This document shows positions 38,001 to 46,027 of a stretch of 64,000 nt of DNA, in pieces. Made by a program: the position numbers and the translations under genes. Each line of letters starts with the position of its first letter. Position 1 is the first letter of the stretch. The stretch lies in assembly GCA_024636975.1 (NCBI GenBank), contig JAGXGA010000060.1, positions 46,340-110,339 of the forward strand. The letters are read 5' to 3'. The notes below the pieces were generated by a model. The model was not told where the DNA came from and ran no database searches. It worked only from the letters and a program-made list of their open reading frames with translations. The DNA is from Mariniphaga sp. GTDB taxonomy: Bacteria; Bacteroidota; Bacteroidia; Bacteroidales; Prolixibacteraceae.

Positions 38001-38104
38001 TTGTGAAACCATTCGATCCAGAAAAAATTGAAGGTTCATACGACGCTGGTTTGACATATCCTTTAACAAGGAGCTATAACATGGGTATTAACATTACATT
38101 CTAA
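35021..38104 (+). CDS. susC: SusC-like TonB-dependent outer-membrane transporter
   Basis: A 1027-aa SusC/RagA-family transporter. The signal peptide is about 1-20 (FFISLGAYA-Q). Next comes a carboxypeptidase-D regulatory-like domain (about 24-98, ITGKVTDRDGEPLPGVTILV), then VVAIGYGSKKKESLTSAIS marking the TonB-box/plug junction. The plug has the SusC signature (NVRGFGTPLFIVDGV, IESISILKDAAAAIYG, RAANGVIIVTTK), and the rest is the 22-strand barrel ending in NMGINITF. It imports oligosaccharides through the outer membrane with its SusD partner, encoded 12 bp downstream. The promoter carries the heptamer operator, unlike SusC genes controlled by anti-sigma signalling; no STN domain is seen at the N-terminus. 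Confidence 0.96.
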   Translation: MRKQFFIYLLMFFISLGAYAQSGRITGKVTDRDGEPLPGVTILVKGTTNGTVTNPDGVYTLQAENGQVLQFSFVGMQTEEVTLSGNTVENVTLIADMIGIGEVVAIGYGSKKKESLTSAISNIQADEIATTTHSSLAQALQGKVSGLQIRQNTGEPGSYDTRINVRGFGTPLFIVDGVAREGSSGFQSLNPEDIESISILKDAAAAIYGLRAANGVIIVTTKTGQKGKTKFNYHGVFGVQSPTDVPEMASAAQYVEMVNRARIFSGLGPAYTEEEVQNYRNGVPGFEGTNWYDETFKKEAFQQQHNFSATGGNESITYYTSLGWVEDNGLLKSNDIGYDKYTFRTNLTAQLTNDLKLDIQLSGLQDKKESPGESFYMIFKATRTGDPTAKPFANGNPDFPSLLMPSNQNPVAMAERDISGFSEQVNKRFRSTAVLTYDVPFVEGLSLIGRYSYDSNNYMAKNVNKSYDLYDYDAETDLYTGYTQQAPDRISNNWSDYNLLNYQTQIAYERMFAEKHNVSATVVYEQQRIFERWAWLQREYDFFTNDQIDQGSLNNQQTSGNERERGSRSVIGRFNYDYKGKYLIEYAFRYDGSYRYHPDYRWGFFPVVTGGWRVSEEPFFQNALPVISNLKLRGSWGIVGEDAGDPFQYVEGFTTTGGGGYEFENGVYQTGASAPPIVNPQLTWFESTISDIGFDLGLWRNAFSLEFDVYQRNREGLLARRNISLPNTFGGELPQENLNSDRVRGFDVAAGFRNNVGDFYYEIRGNFNLARTNRVYVERGPFTSSMDRWKNGRADRYDDIVWGYELEGQFQNLDDIVFAPIQNGDLGNTRELPGDFKYKDLNGDGLINGDDQVPIFYDGTPKQYYGLTLAAQWKGFDVTALFQGSGKYTVRFREVYAQMFAFRGNTPAYFYDSWTLNEDGVWTPGEWPANRYNTDTGALYHESEVWRKDASYFRLKTLDLGYTFRDQTWMEKVGIANMRLYVNGHNLITWADDFVKPFDPEKIEGSYDAGLTYPLTRSYNMGINITF

Positions 38105-38116
38105 AAATAGACGACA

Positions 38117-40024
38117 ATGAAATTATATAAACTATTATTTACAGCAAGTCTGGTACTCCTGTTTTTTGGATGTGAAGACGTACTGGAGTTGGAACCGACC
38201 AACAAATTACCGGCAGAAGCCTTATTTTCAAAACCGGAAGGTGTAAAACTATACATGGCCAATTTATACTATCAGTTGCCGGTAGAAGACTTTAATTATA
38301 TTCACCGTACCCAGGACGGTTATACATTTAACTGGAACGGGACTAACCCCAATAACGGTGGATTTGTGCAAGCCATGCATACCGACATTGCCATGCACAG
38401 TGAGTTTGCTGCCGGACTATCTCAGGACAACTGGGGGGGTTGGTGGGACGACGGATATAAATTAATCCGCGATGTGAATACGCTTATTAAAGTAATTCCA
38501 GATTTGGATATTAACGAACAAGACCGGGCTTTGCTGGTAGGTGAAACAGCTTTCATCAGGGCATATGCCTACTTTGCATTGGCTAAACGATACGGTGGCA
38601 TACCTTTAATTAAAGAAGCACAGGTATATACTACCGATGTTGAAAGTCTTAAAGTACCCCGTAGCACAGAAGCAGAAACCTGGAATTTTGTGTTGGAAGA
38701 ATGCCAAAAAGCGGCAGATAATCTTTTGCCTGGTGATGGAAGCCAACGAAGGGCAACAAAATTTGCAGCACTGGCTTTAAAATCAAGAGCTGCTTTGCAT
38801 GCGGCTTCTGTTGCTAAGTTCTGGAATGAAGCTCCTTTATCGGGAGAAGCTGTTGAGAAAAATCTGGTAGGAATGGATGCCTCCCTTGCCGATGGTTTTT
38901 ACCAGCAATGCATCCAGGCTTCTGAAGCAATTATGAATTCAGGGACTTTCAGTCTCTTCAGGCCAAATCCATCCTCACCCGAAGAAGCAGCCGAAAATTA
39001 CCGCCAGCTTTTCGAAAACCCTAACGGAGCGCCCGAAGAAGCTATATTTATAAAAGGCTCTGCAATTATTGGAAATGATCATACCGCCAACAATTACGAA
39101 ATATGGTACAACCCAAATCAATTGGCAAACGGTTGGCCACACCCCGGAAGGTACAACCCTACCCTGGAGTGGGCTGATATGTTTGAAGTCTACAGCAACC
39201 CGGGAGTGAGTACAAAATTGAATACCGTAGTTGACGGGAATGAAGATTACGAAGGATTTGATGCGGCCAGGGACTATATCAATTATGATACGCCGCACGA
39301 TGTTTATATTGGAAAAGACGCCCGCTTATGGGGATCGGCAATTTTGCCCGGAACCGAGTGGAAAAATACAATAATTACTATTCAGGCAGGCTTTATTGAA
39401 CCCGATGGAACACCAAAATTACTGCAGGGCGGAAGCATCACAGTCAATGGTGAAAAGTACTACACATACGGTTCAGCCAGTGCATCAGAGCACTCCGGTT
39501 TTAATCCGGCAGGAGGAAACCACACCCGCACAGGAATGGGATTTAAAAAATTCTTACAGGAAGAGATTGACGTCAACCCGGCATGGAACCAGGGAACACT
39601 TGATTTTATGGATTTCCGCTATGCTGAAATACTGCTTAACTATGCAGAAGCTGTTGTGGAAAGCGGACAGGGAGATCAGAATATGGCAAAAAAAGCCATT
39701 AATGATATCCGCAAAAGAGCCGGCCATACAACGGAAATTGAGTTGTCGATAGAAAATGTGTTACGCGAGCGGACTGTTGAATTGTGTTTTGAAAACAAAA
39801 GGTTCTATGACCTGATCAGGCGGCGGATATTTGACGAGCTTTTTAATGTAAAAAGCAGACACGCATTATTACCCGTGCTCGACTTAAGGGAAGACCCGCC
39901 AAAATACATTATGGTACGCGACGTTGTTCCACGCTCTGATCCTAAAACATTTGAACCTAAGTGGTATTACAGACGAATTCCGGGCACCGGCTCTAACGGA
40001 CTGGTTCAAAATCCATTATATTAA
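38117..40024 (+). CDS. susD: SusD-like glycan-binding lipoprotein
   Basis: A 635-aa RagB/SusD-family surface lipoprotein. The lipobox is LLFFGC at C19 or so, followed by the usual acidic stretch EDVLELEPTNKLP. SusD hallmarks are the TPR-like N-terminal half (ALLVGETAFIRAYAYFALAK, RYGGIPLI), the long variable middle, and the C-terminal FRYAEILLNYAEAVVESGQ, AINDIRKRAG and LCFENKRFYDLIRRR. It caps the SusC barrel and captures the glycan. The order susC-susD-DUF3823 with 12-bp gaps indicates one operon. Confidence 0.95.
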   Translation: MKLYKLLFTASLVLLFFGCEDVLELEPTNKLPAEALFSKPEGVKLYMANLYYQLPVEDFNYIHRTQDGYTFNWNGTNPNNGGFVQAMHTDIAMHSEFAAGLSQDNWGGWWDDGYKLIRDVNTLIKVIPDLDINEQDRALLVGETAFIRAYAYFALAKRYGGIPLIKEAQVYTTDVESLKVPRSTEAETWNFVLEECQKAADNLLPGDGSQRRATKFAALALKSRAALHAASVAKFWNEAPLSGEAVEKNLVGMDASLADGFYQQCIQASEAIMNSGTFSLFRPNPSSPEEAAENYRQLFENPNGAPEEAIFIKGSAIIGNDHTANNYEIWYNPNQLANGWPHPGRYNPTLEWADMFEVYSNPGVSTKLNTVVDGNEDYEGFDAARDYINYDTPHDVYIGKDARLWGSAILPGTEWKNTIITIQAGFIEPDGTPKLLQGGSITVNGEKYYTYGSASASEHSGFNPAGGNHTRTGMGFKKFLQEEIDVNPAWNQGTLDFMDFRYAEILLNYAEAVVESGQGDQNMAKKAINDIRKRAGHTTEIELSIENVLRERTVELCFENKRFYDLIRRRIFDELFNVKSRHALLPVLDLREDPPKYIMVRDVVPRSDPKTFEPKWYYRRIPGTGSNGLVQNPLY

Positions 40025-40035
40025 TCTCTAAAATA

Positions 40036-40749
40036 ATGAAAATGAAAAATATACAGATTTTAATATTCCTGTTGTGTGGCGCATTTGCCTTTAACTCTTG
40101 TGAATTAGACAACTATGAAGCACCAGGCGCTTCACTTTCCGGGGCTATAATCGACAACCAGACAGGGGAATCGGTTCAAAGTGATATCATCAGCGGAACC
40201 AAAATTGAACTCATTGAACATGGATATGAAAATCCATCTATTCAGCAAATAGTGGTGAAAGTTGACGGCACATACAGAGACGATATGATGTTTGCAGGTG
40301 AGTACTCAATTATCCCTTTACGAAGGGGAAATTTTGTGCCAATGACTGACACAATGATTGTGAACATTGAAGGAGAAACGGTAAAAAACTTTGAAGTACA
40401 ACCCTATATCCGTATTTTGGATCCAAACATTACAATCGATGGTACCAAAATTACTGCAACCTTCAGGTTGGAGCAAACCGTAGAAAACGAGGTGGACCAA
40501 ATCGGGCTGTTCGGTCACCGTTCACCTGCTGTTGGGGAACCTTTACAATTAGGTAAAAAAAGCAAAAACATCAGAGATGTAGTTGATCCGACTGAAGTTT
40601 TCGAGTTGGTGATGGATGTAAGGACCGACAGGGATTTTGTAAGAGGCGAAGCATATCATTTTAGGATAGGTGCAATTATTGATGTCGAAGAAGCAGAGTA
40701 TAATTATGCCCCTGCAGTCAGATTGACAATTCCAGATACTGAAGAGTAG
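40036..40749 (+). CDS. DUF3823 lipoprotein, third SusCD component
   Basis: A 237-aa lipoprotein with signal LLCGAFAFNSC (C22 or so). The body matches the DUF3823 pattern: an N-terminal Ig-like carboxypeptidase-regulatory-type domain (GASLSGAIIDNQTGESVQSD, YSIIPLRRGNFVPM) and a C-terminal beta-sandwich ending in YNYAPAVRLTIP. Such proteins often follow SusD and are thought to be surface glycan-binding accessory proteins. It lies 12 bp after susD and is followed by a perfect hairpin, so it closes the susCD operon. Confidence 0.88.
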   Translation: MKMKNIQILIFLLCGAFAFNSCELDNYEAPGASLSGAIIDNQTGESVQSDIISGTKIELIEHGYENPSIQQIVVKVDGTYRDDMMFAGEYSIIPLRRGNFVPMTDTMIVNIEGETVKNFEVQPYIRILDPNITIDGTKITATFRLEQTVENEVDQIGLFGHRSPAVGEPLQLGKKSKNIRDVVDPTEVFELVMDVRTDRDFVRGEAYHFRIGAIIDVEEAEYNYAPAVRLTIPDTEE

Positions 40750-40779
40750 TTTATTTTCATAGTTTTAAGTTAGTAGATA

Positions 40780-40808
40780 GACGGGTTGTCAATGTTAGAC
40801 AACCCGTC
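40780..40808 (+). terminator. Perfect hairpin after the susCD operon
   Basis: An 11-bp perfect stem (GACGGGTTGTC with GACAACCCGTC) around a 7-nt loop, 31 bp after the DUF3823 stop. The T-tract is weak (ATTT), so it may be a leaky terminator or an mRNA-stabilising hairpin that lowers expression of the enzymes downstream relative to susCD. Confidence 0.75.
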
Positions 40809-40895
40809 ATTTAAATGCTCCCCGGTAAAATATAACTTTTAACTTATCGGCTTAAGCACCTTGTTAATTCATTTACAAAATCAGTCTGCTATAGA

Positions 40896-43184
40896 ATGAA
40901 TAATCTTAAAAAATATAGTTGCATAGTAATAATTTTTCTGTCAGGAGCATGTTCCTTTAATTTTTCAACTAAAGTGGATACAATTGACAATACTGCTTTT
41001 GTGAATACATTAATTGGGACAGGAGGGCATGGCCATACATTTCCCGGTGCCACAACACCTCATGGAATGGTTCAGTTAAGTCCTGATACCCGAACATTAG
41101 GCTGGGATGCCTGCGGAGGTTATCATTACACCGACAGTTCAATCATTGGCTTTTCCCATACTCATTTAAGCGGAACGGGGATCGGCGATCTTGGAGATAT
41201 CCTTTTTATGCCATTCACAGGCAACTTGAAAATAGATCCGGGAACCTCTGAAAATCCAGACCTGGGATACCGTTCACGGTTTAGCCATACAAGTGAAACA
41301 TCCGAACCGGGGTATTATTCAGTAAATCTGAATGATTACAATATTGACGTAGAATTGACTTCGACAGCACGTGCAGGATTTCATCGTTATACTTTTAACA
41401 ATGCAGACGAATCACATATAATGATTGATCTTGAGCATAACATTTATCCTGACCATGGACCGGAGCACGAGTTTCATCTAATTAATGATACTGAAATTGC
41501 AGGATTTAAAAAATCAAGTGGATGGGCAGATGAACAGCACACCTATTTTTATGCTAAATTTAATAAACCTTTTACATGCCTTTTCTATGATCAAAACAAA
41601 GAAGTTGATGTATCTGATTCTATTAAATCAAAACAATTAAAAGCTGTTTTGACATTTGATATTGAAGATGGTGAAGACATTTTAGTTAAAGTAGGAATTT
41701 CTTCTGTTGATTATCAGGGAGCGAAAAACAATCTTGAAAAAGAAATTCCCGAATGGAATTTCGATGCTATAAAAAAGGAGGCACATGAAATCTGGAAACA
41801 GCAACTCAGCAAAATTGCAGTTGATGGAGGCACTGAAGATGAAAAAATCATTTTCTATACATCACTTTACCATGCTTCTATAAGTCCTTATTTATTCAGC
41901 GATGTTGACGGACGCTACCGCGGAATGGAAAAAAAAATCCATAAATCAAATGGCAAAAGTATTTACACTGTCTTTTCAACCTGGGATACATTCAGGGCAT
42001 TTCATCCATTACAAACCATTATAAATCCTGATTTAAATAATGACTTTATCCATTCGTTAATCTGTAAATATGAAGAGGGAGGTATCCTGCCGAAGTGGGA
42101 ATTAAATGCAAATTATACAGGTACAATGATCGGCAATCACTCCATTTCAGTGATTGTAGATGCTTACATGAAAGGCATTCGTAACTTTGATGCAGAAAAG
42201 GCTTATCAAGCTATTGTTAAATCAATTCAATATGATACAACCGGAATATTATTTCCAACAGATAATGTAAAAAATAAATTGATGCCTAAGGCACTGCATT
42301 ATTTAGATTCCCTGGGTTTTATTCCTTCAGATTTAGAAAATGAATCGGTTTCGAAAGCATTGGAATATTCATACAACCATTGGTGTATTGCCCAAATGGC
42401 AAAAGAATTAGGAAAAAAAGATGACTTCCATAAATTTATAGAGAAATCAAAAAATTACATGGACTATTTTGATGCCCAAACCGGTTTTATGCGCGGAAAA
42501 AATAGCGACGGCAGTTGGCGGAAACCTTTTGATCCACGTTTCTCGAGGCACCGAAAAGACGATTATACAGAGGGTAATGCTTTTCAATGGACATGGTTTG
42601 TTCCACATGATATCCAGGGACTAATTAATTTAATGGGTGGAAAAGAGCAATTTGCCGCAAACCTCGATACTTTATTTTCAACCAGTTCACAATTAACCGG
42701 AGATGAAGTTTCCAGTGATATTACAGGTTTGATTGGGCAGTATGCGCATGGAAACGAGCCAAGCCATCACATAGCACATATGTATAATTTTGTGAATCAA
42801 CCTTGGAAAACCCAGGAAATTATTGATGAAATTTTGGGTACACTTTATTTCAATAATCCAAATGGTTTAGCAGGAAACGAGGATTGTGGTCAAATGTCAG
42901 CCTGGTATATTTTAAATGCACTGGGATTTTATTCAGTATGCCCGGGAAGTCCGGTTTATTCTATTGGCCGTCCCATATTCGACAGTGTGGTTATTAAATT
43001 ATCAAATGGAAATGACTTCAAAATCTTTGCAAATCACAATAATTCCAAATCTCCTTATGTACAATCTGTTAAATTAAATGGAGAACCGATGCCGGATGCA
43101 TTTTTCAGCCACGATGAAATACTTACCGGTGGCACACTTGAGTTTGTAATGGGTTCTTCGGAAAACAAAATGTTGTTTAACTAG
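40896..43184 (+). CDS. GH92 exo-alpha-mannosidase, canonical type
   Basis: A 762-aa lipoprotein-type GH92 enzyme with lipobox LSGACSF. All family signatures are present: VNTLIGTGGHGHTFPGATTP, GYHYTDSSIIGFSHTHLSG, WDTFRAFHPL, GNEPSHHIAHMYN with likely acid E621, and GNEDCGQMSAWY with E662/D663. GH92 enzymes release terminal alpha-mannose with inversion and need calcium. It is the same length as the GH92 at 12514 but has the complete N-terminal motif which that one lacks, implying different linkage preference. It leads a run of enzymes (GH71/99, sulfatase, GH71/99, GH99) after the susCD operon. I found no heptamer operator with correct spacing in front, so it may depend on read-through from susC. 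Confidence 0.94.
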   Translation: MNNLKKYSCIVIIFLSGACSFNFSTKVDTIDNTAFVNTLIGTGGHGHTFPGATTPHGMVQLSPDTRTLGWDACGGYHYTDSSIIGFSHTHLSGTGIGDLGDILFMPFTGNLKIDPGTSENPDLGYRSRFSHTSETSEPGYYSVNLNDYNIDVELTSTARAGFHRYTFNNADESHIMIDLEHNIYPDHGPEHEFHLINDTEIAGFKKSSGWADEQHTYFYAKFNKPFTCLFYDQNKEVDVSDSIKSKQLKAVLTFDIEDGEDILVKVGISSVDYQGAKNNLEKEIPEWNFDAIKKEAHEIWKQQLSKIAVDGGTEDEKIIFYTSLYHASISPYLFSDVDGRYRGMEKKIHKSNGKSIYTVFSTWDTFRAFHPLQTIINPDLNNDFIHSLICKYEEGGILPKWELNANYTGTMIGNHSISVIVDAYMKGIRNFDAEKAYQAIVKSIQYDTTGILFPTDNVKNKLMPKALHYLDSLGFIPSDLENESVSKALEYSYNHWCIAQMAKELGKKDDFHKFIEKSKNYMDYFDAQTGFMRGKNSDGSWRKPFDPRFSRHRKDDYTEGNAFQWTWFVPHDIQGLINLMGGKEQFAANLDTLFSTSSQLTGDEVSSDITGLIGQYAHGNEPSHHIAHMYNFVNQPWKTQEIIDEILGTLYFNNPNGLAGNEDCGQMSAWYILNALGFYSVCPGSPVYSIGRPIFDSVVIKLSNGNDFKIFANHNNSKSPYVQSVKLNGEPMPDAFFSHDEILTGGTLEFVMGSSENKMLFN

Positions 43185-43234
43185 AGAAGGATCAAATTTC
43201 AATGTAGAATGAATTAATAATTAAAAAAAATCTA

Positions 43235-44536
43235 ATGATTAAAATAACGTCATTAATTTTTGTGACAGCAAGTATCATCGCATTTACTGCAAATGCCCAG
43301 TTAAAACATGGGAATACAACAAAATACACCAGTTACAAGGGTTTAGTTATGGCGGGTTACCAGGGGTGGTTTCGTGCTGAAGGTGATGGATCAGAAACCG
43401 GCTGGGGGCATTATGGCAGAAATGGAAAATTTGATACTGAACACAACACCATTGATTTCTGGCCTGATGTTTCGGAATACGAAAAAACCTACAAAACAAG
43501 TTTTAAATATCCGAATGGAAAAGCGGCTGAAGTTTTTAGTTCAGTTGATAAAAGTACAACAGACCTGCATTTTAAATGGATGAAAGATTACGGCGTCGAC
43601 GGTGTATTTATGCAGCGCTTCTTCGGGGTCACCCGCGGCTATGAAAATTCCAACAAACCGCAGGATATTATTCTTAAGAATGCATTGGAAGCAGCCAAAA
43701 GAAATGGCCGCGCCATTGCCGTGATGTATGATTTATCGGGATTAAAAGCCGAAGGGGAAGATTGCTCTTCTGTTATTGAAGATTGGAAAATGCTGGTTGA
43801 TCAACTGAAAGTTACCAGTCAGGGTGAAGGGCAAACATATCTTCATCATAACGGCAAACCACTTGTTGCCATTTGGGGATTGGGTTTTCCTGATCGCCCG
43901 TACGACATTCGAAAAATTGGCATCAACCGTTTAATTGATTTTCTTAAAAATGATCCTGAATACGGTGGTTGTTCGGTAATGTTGGGAGTACCTACCTATT
44001 TTCGCGAATTAAATAAAGATTGTTTGCCCGATCCATATTTGCATCAGGTTATCCGGTCGGCCGACATTGTATTGCCCTGGATGGTGCAACGTTTTACACC
44101 ACTGGTGCATAAACCAATGGATCATATTCGCGACCATGTAATTGCCGATATAAAATGGTCGAAAGAAAATGGGGTCGATTATGTTCCAATTGCCTATCCC
44201 GGCTTCAGCTGGCGCAATCTTTCACTGGCAAACAAGGACCTTGCAAGATATACGGCTTATGGTGCCATCCCGCGCCTTGGAGGGCGGTTTTACTGGGACC
44301 AGTTGGTTACACTAATCGAAGCAGGTGCCGATATGATCTATGTTGCTATGTTCGACGAAATTGACGAAGGAACCGCAATTATGAAAATATCTGATAATCC
44401 ACCCAATAATGAGAATGCGCATTTTGTTGGAAACGATGGGGTTCCCTCTGACCATTATCTGTGGTTAACAGGGCTGGGAGCAAAAATGTTGCGAAAGGAA
44501 ATTCCGTTGAAACCTGAAATGCCCGATAGAAAATAA
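43235..44536 (+). CDS. GH71/99-like glycoside hydrolase, single-domain
   Basis: A 433-aa secreted enzyme, essentially only the catalytic domain. The signal peptide is about 1-21 (IIAFTANA-Q). Motifs shared with the paralogues at 26594 and 46028 are VMAGYQGWFRAEGDG, WMKDYGVDGVFMQRFF, PLVAIWGLGFPDRP, PIAYPGFSWRNL and MFDEIDEGTAIMK. The E-x-x-E-G-T motif near the C-terminus is the likely catalytic pair by analogy with GH99. It is 50 bp after GH92 and 18 bp before a sulfatase. Probable role: endo- or exo-cleavage of an alpha-mannoside in the periplasm. Confidence 0.87.
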   Translation: MIKITSLIFVTASIIAFTANAQLKHGNTTKYTSYKGLVMAGYQGWFRAEGDGSETGWGHYGRNGKFDTEHNTIDFWPDVSEYEKTYKTSFKYPNGKAAEVFSSVDKSTTDLHFKWMKDYGVDGVFMQRFFGVTRGYENSNKPQDIILKNALEAAKRNGRAIAVMYDLSGLKAEGEDCSSVIEDWKMLVDQLKVTSQGEGQTYLHHNGKPLVAIWGLGFPDRPYDIRKIGINRLIDFLKNDPEYGGCSVMLGVPTYFRELNKDCLPDPYLHQVIRSADIVLPWMVQRFTPLVHKPMDHIRDHVIADIKWSKENGVDYVPIAYPGFSWRNLSLANKDLARYTAYGAIPRLGGRFYWDQLVTLIEAGADMIYVAMFDEIDEGTAIMKISDNPPNNENAHFVGNDGVPSDHYLWLTGLGAKMLRKEIPLKPEMPDRK

Positions 44537-44554
44537 ACAGTTAAAAGCAATTTC

Positions 44555-45919
44555 ATGAAAACACTTTATCCAGTCCTGTTATTTTCCGTAATCCTTTCCT
44601 CATGTTCATCGGTGAAAAGCAACCCGAAAAATAAACCGAATATAGTGTTCATCGTTGTAGATGATTTGAATACTACATTGGGAAGTTACGGTCATCCGGT
44701 AGTGAAAACACCACACATTGATAAACTTGCCGAAAGCGGGTTAAAATTCAACCATGCCTATTGTAATTACGCGGTCTGCGGACCAAGTCGCGGTTCTTTT
44801 CTTTCCGGGTTAAGGCCCGAAACTATAGGTATTTTAGATAACCGGACCCCATTGCAGGAGGTTTTGAATAACAGGCCTACCCTACCTTATTTGTTCAAAA
44901 CGAATGGTTATTACACCATGAGTTTGGGAAAAGTTTTTCATGGTTCCAAAGAACACAACGATCCAAAAGCCTGGGATGAAATTTACGGATTTAGCACTAC
45001 CGAAACGGGTAAAAAAGGAGAATCACGGAATATGACGGAAGGAGCATTAAGTTGGTGCTGGTGGCAGGCAGCAGAAGGTGGCGACGAAGATCAGGCTGAC
45101 GGACAAATGGCTCAAAAAGCGGTCGATTTTATTAAGTCGGATAAAGACAAGCCTTTCTTTTTAGCCGTTGGGTTCCATAAACCCCACGATCCATTTATCG
45201 CTCCAAAAAAGTACTTCGACATGTATCCGTTGGAAAAATGCGATCCTCCTGCGCTGCCGAAGAATTGGGAGCCGCCTTACCCGCATTCTTTGCCCAATCA
45301 AACAACGATCTTTAATAAATTTACGGAACAGGATAAAAGGGAATTTTTGCGCTCGTATTATGCCTGCACCAGTTTTATGGATGCGCAGGTTGGTAAACTA
45401 ATGCAGGCATTGGAAGAGTCAGGCGAATTAGAAAACACACTGATTGTGTTTTTTGGCGACCATGGTTATCATTTAGGCGAACACAACTGGTGGAACAAAG
45501 TAACGATTTACGAAAAAGGAACCAATGCCCCGTTTATTATGGCCGGCAAAGGAGTATATGCATCGGGAGTGGAAACCAACGCCATGTTCGAATTTATAGA
45601 TATTTACCCTACATTGATTGAACTGGCAGGACTAGAAACCGTTCCTGAACACCTGGAAGGCAGAAGTTTTGCCCAAATTTTAAAAGACCCATCAAAACCA
45701 TTTCGTACGGAAGTGAGGGCAATTGTAAACAGAGGGCCGATGATGGGGCGAATGGTTAAAAATGAAAATTACAGATATATTGAATGGGCTGACGGAAATA
45801 TGGGGGTGGAATTGTACGATCAGTTAAAAGACCCTGTTGAATACCACAACCTGGCTGAAGACCCTGCTTATGCAGAAGTGATAGAAAAAATGGAAAAATT
45901 AATTCATACAGAAGAGTAG
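44555..45919 (+). CDS. Sulfatase lipoprotein, iduronate-2-sulfatase-like
   Basis: A 454-aa sulfatase with lipobox ILSSC (C17). The formylglycine motif is C75-G-P-S-R. The pattern VVDDLNTTLGSYGHPVVKTP, YCNYAVCGPSRGSF, GLRPETIGI and FFGDHGYHLGEHNWWNKVT is that of the iduronate-2-sulfatase-like branch of S1 sulfatases, which act on 2-O-sulfated sugars, although Bacteroidota members have broader targets. It is embedded between two GH71/99-like genes, so a sulfated mannoside substrate is more likely here than a glycosaminoglycan. Maturation needs a formylglycine-generating enzyme encoded elsewhere. Confidence 0.92.
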   Translation: MKTLYPVLLFSVILSSCSSVKSNPKNKPNIVFIVVDDLNTTLGSYGHPVVKTPHIDKLAESGLKFNHAYCNYAVCGPSRGSFLSGLRPETIGILDNRTPLQEVLNNRPTLPYLFKTNGYYTMSLGKVFHGSKEHNDPKAWDEIYGFSTTETGKKGESRNMTEGALSWCWWQAAEGGDEDQADGQMAQKAVDFIKSDKDKPFFLAVGFHKPHDPFIAPKKYFDMYPLEKCDPPALPKNWEPPYPHSLPNQTTIFNKFTEQDKREFLRSYYACTSFMDAQVGKLMQALEESGELENTLIVFFGDHGYHLGEHNWWNKVTIYEKGTNAPFIMAGKGVYASGVETNAMFEFIDIYPTLIELAGLETVPEHLEGRSFAQILKDPSKPFRTEVRAIVNRGPMMGRMVKNENYRYIEWADGNMGVELYDQLKDPVEYHNLAEDPAYAEVIEKMEKLIHTEE

Positions 45920-46027
45920 AAAATTATAATCGTTATTTAAATAGATCGTTACATTTTATATAGCATTGATTATTGGCTAGATGAGAAATTGTAACGAACC
46001 ATTCTTATTTAACGGAAAGCAAAATAT

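Noticed and set aside
35021..38104. Anti-sigma-linked (STN-containing) SusC
   Set aside because: The N-terminus goes straight from signal peptide to a carboxypeptidase-regulatory-like domain; no STN domain and no nearby ECF sigma/anti-sigma pair.
40801..40895. Possible sixth heptamer operator before the second GH92 gene (TGTTAAT at 40862)
   Set aside because: Neighbouring TTAA-like words fall at 12- and 13-bp distances, not 9-11-11, and no -7 box follows at 9-10 bp. A single heptamer in AT-rich DNA is not meaningful.
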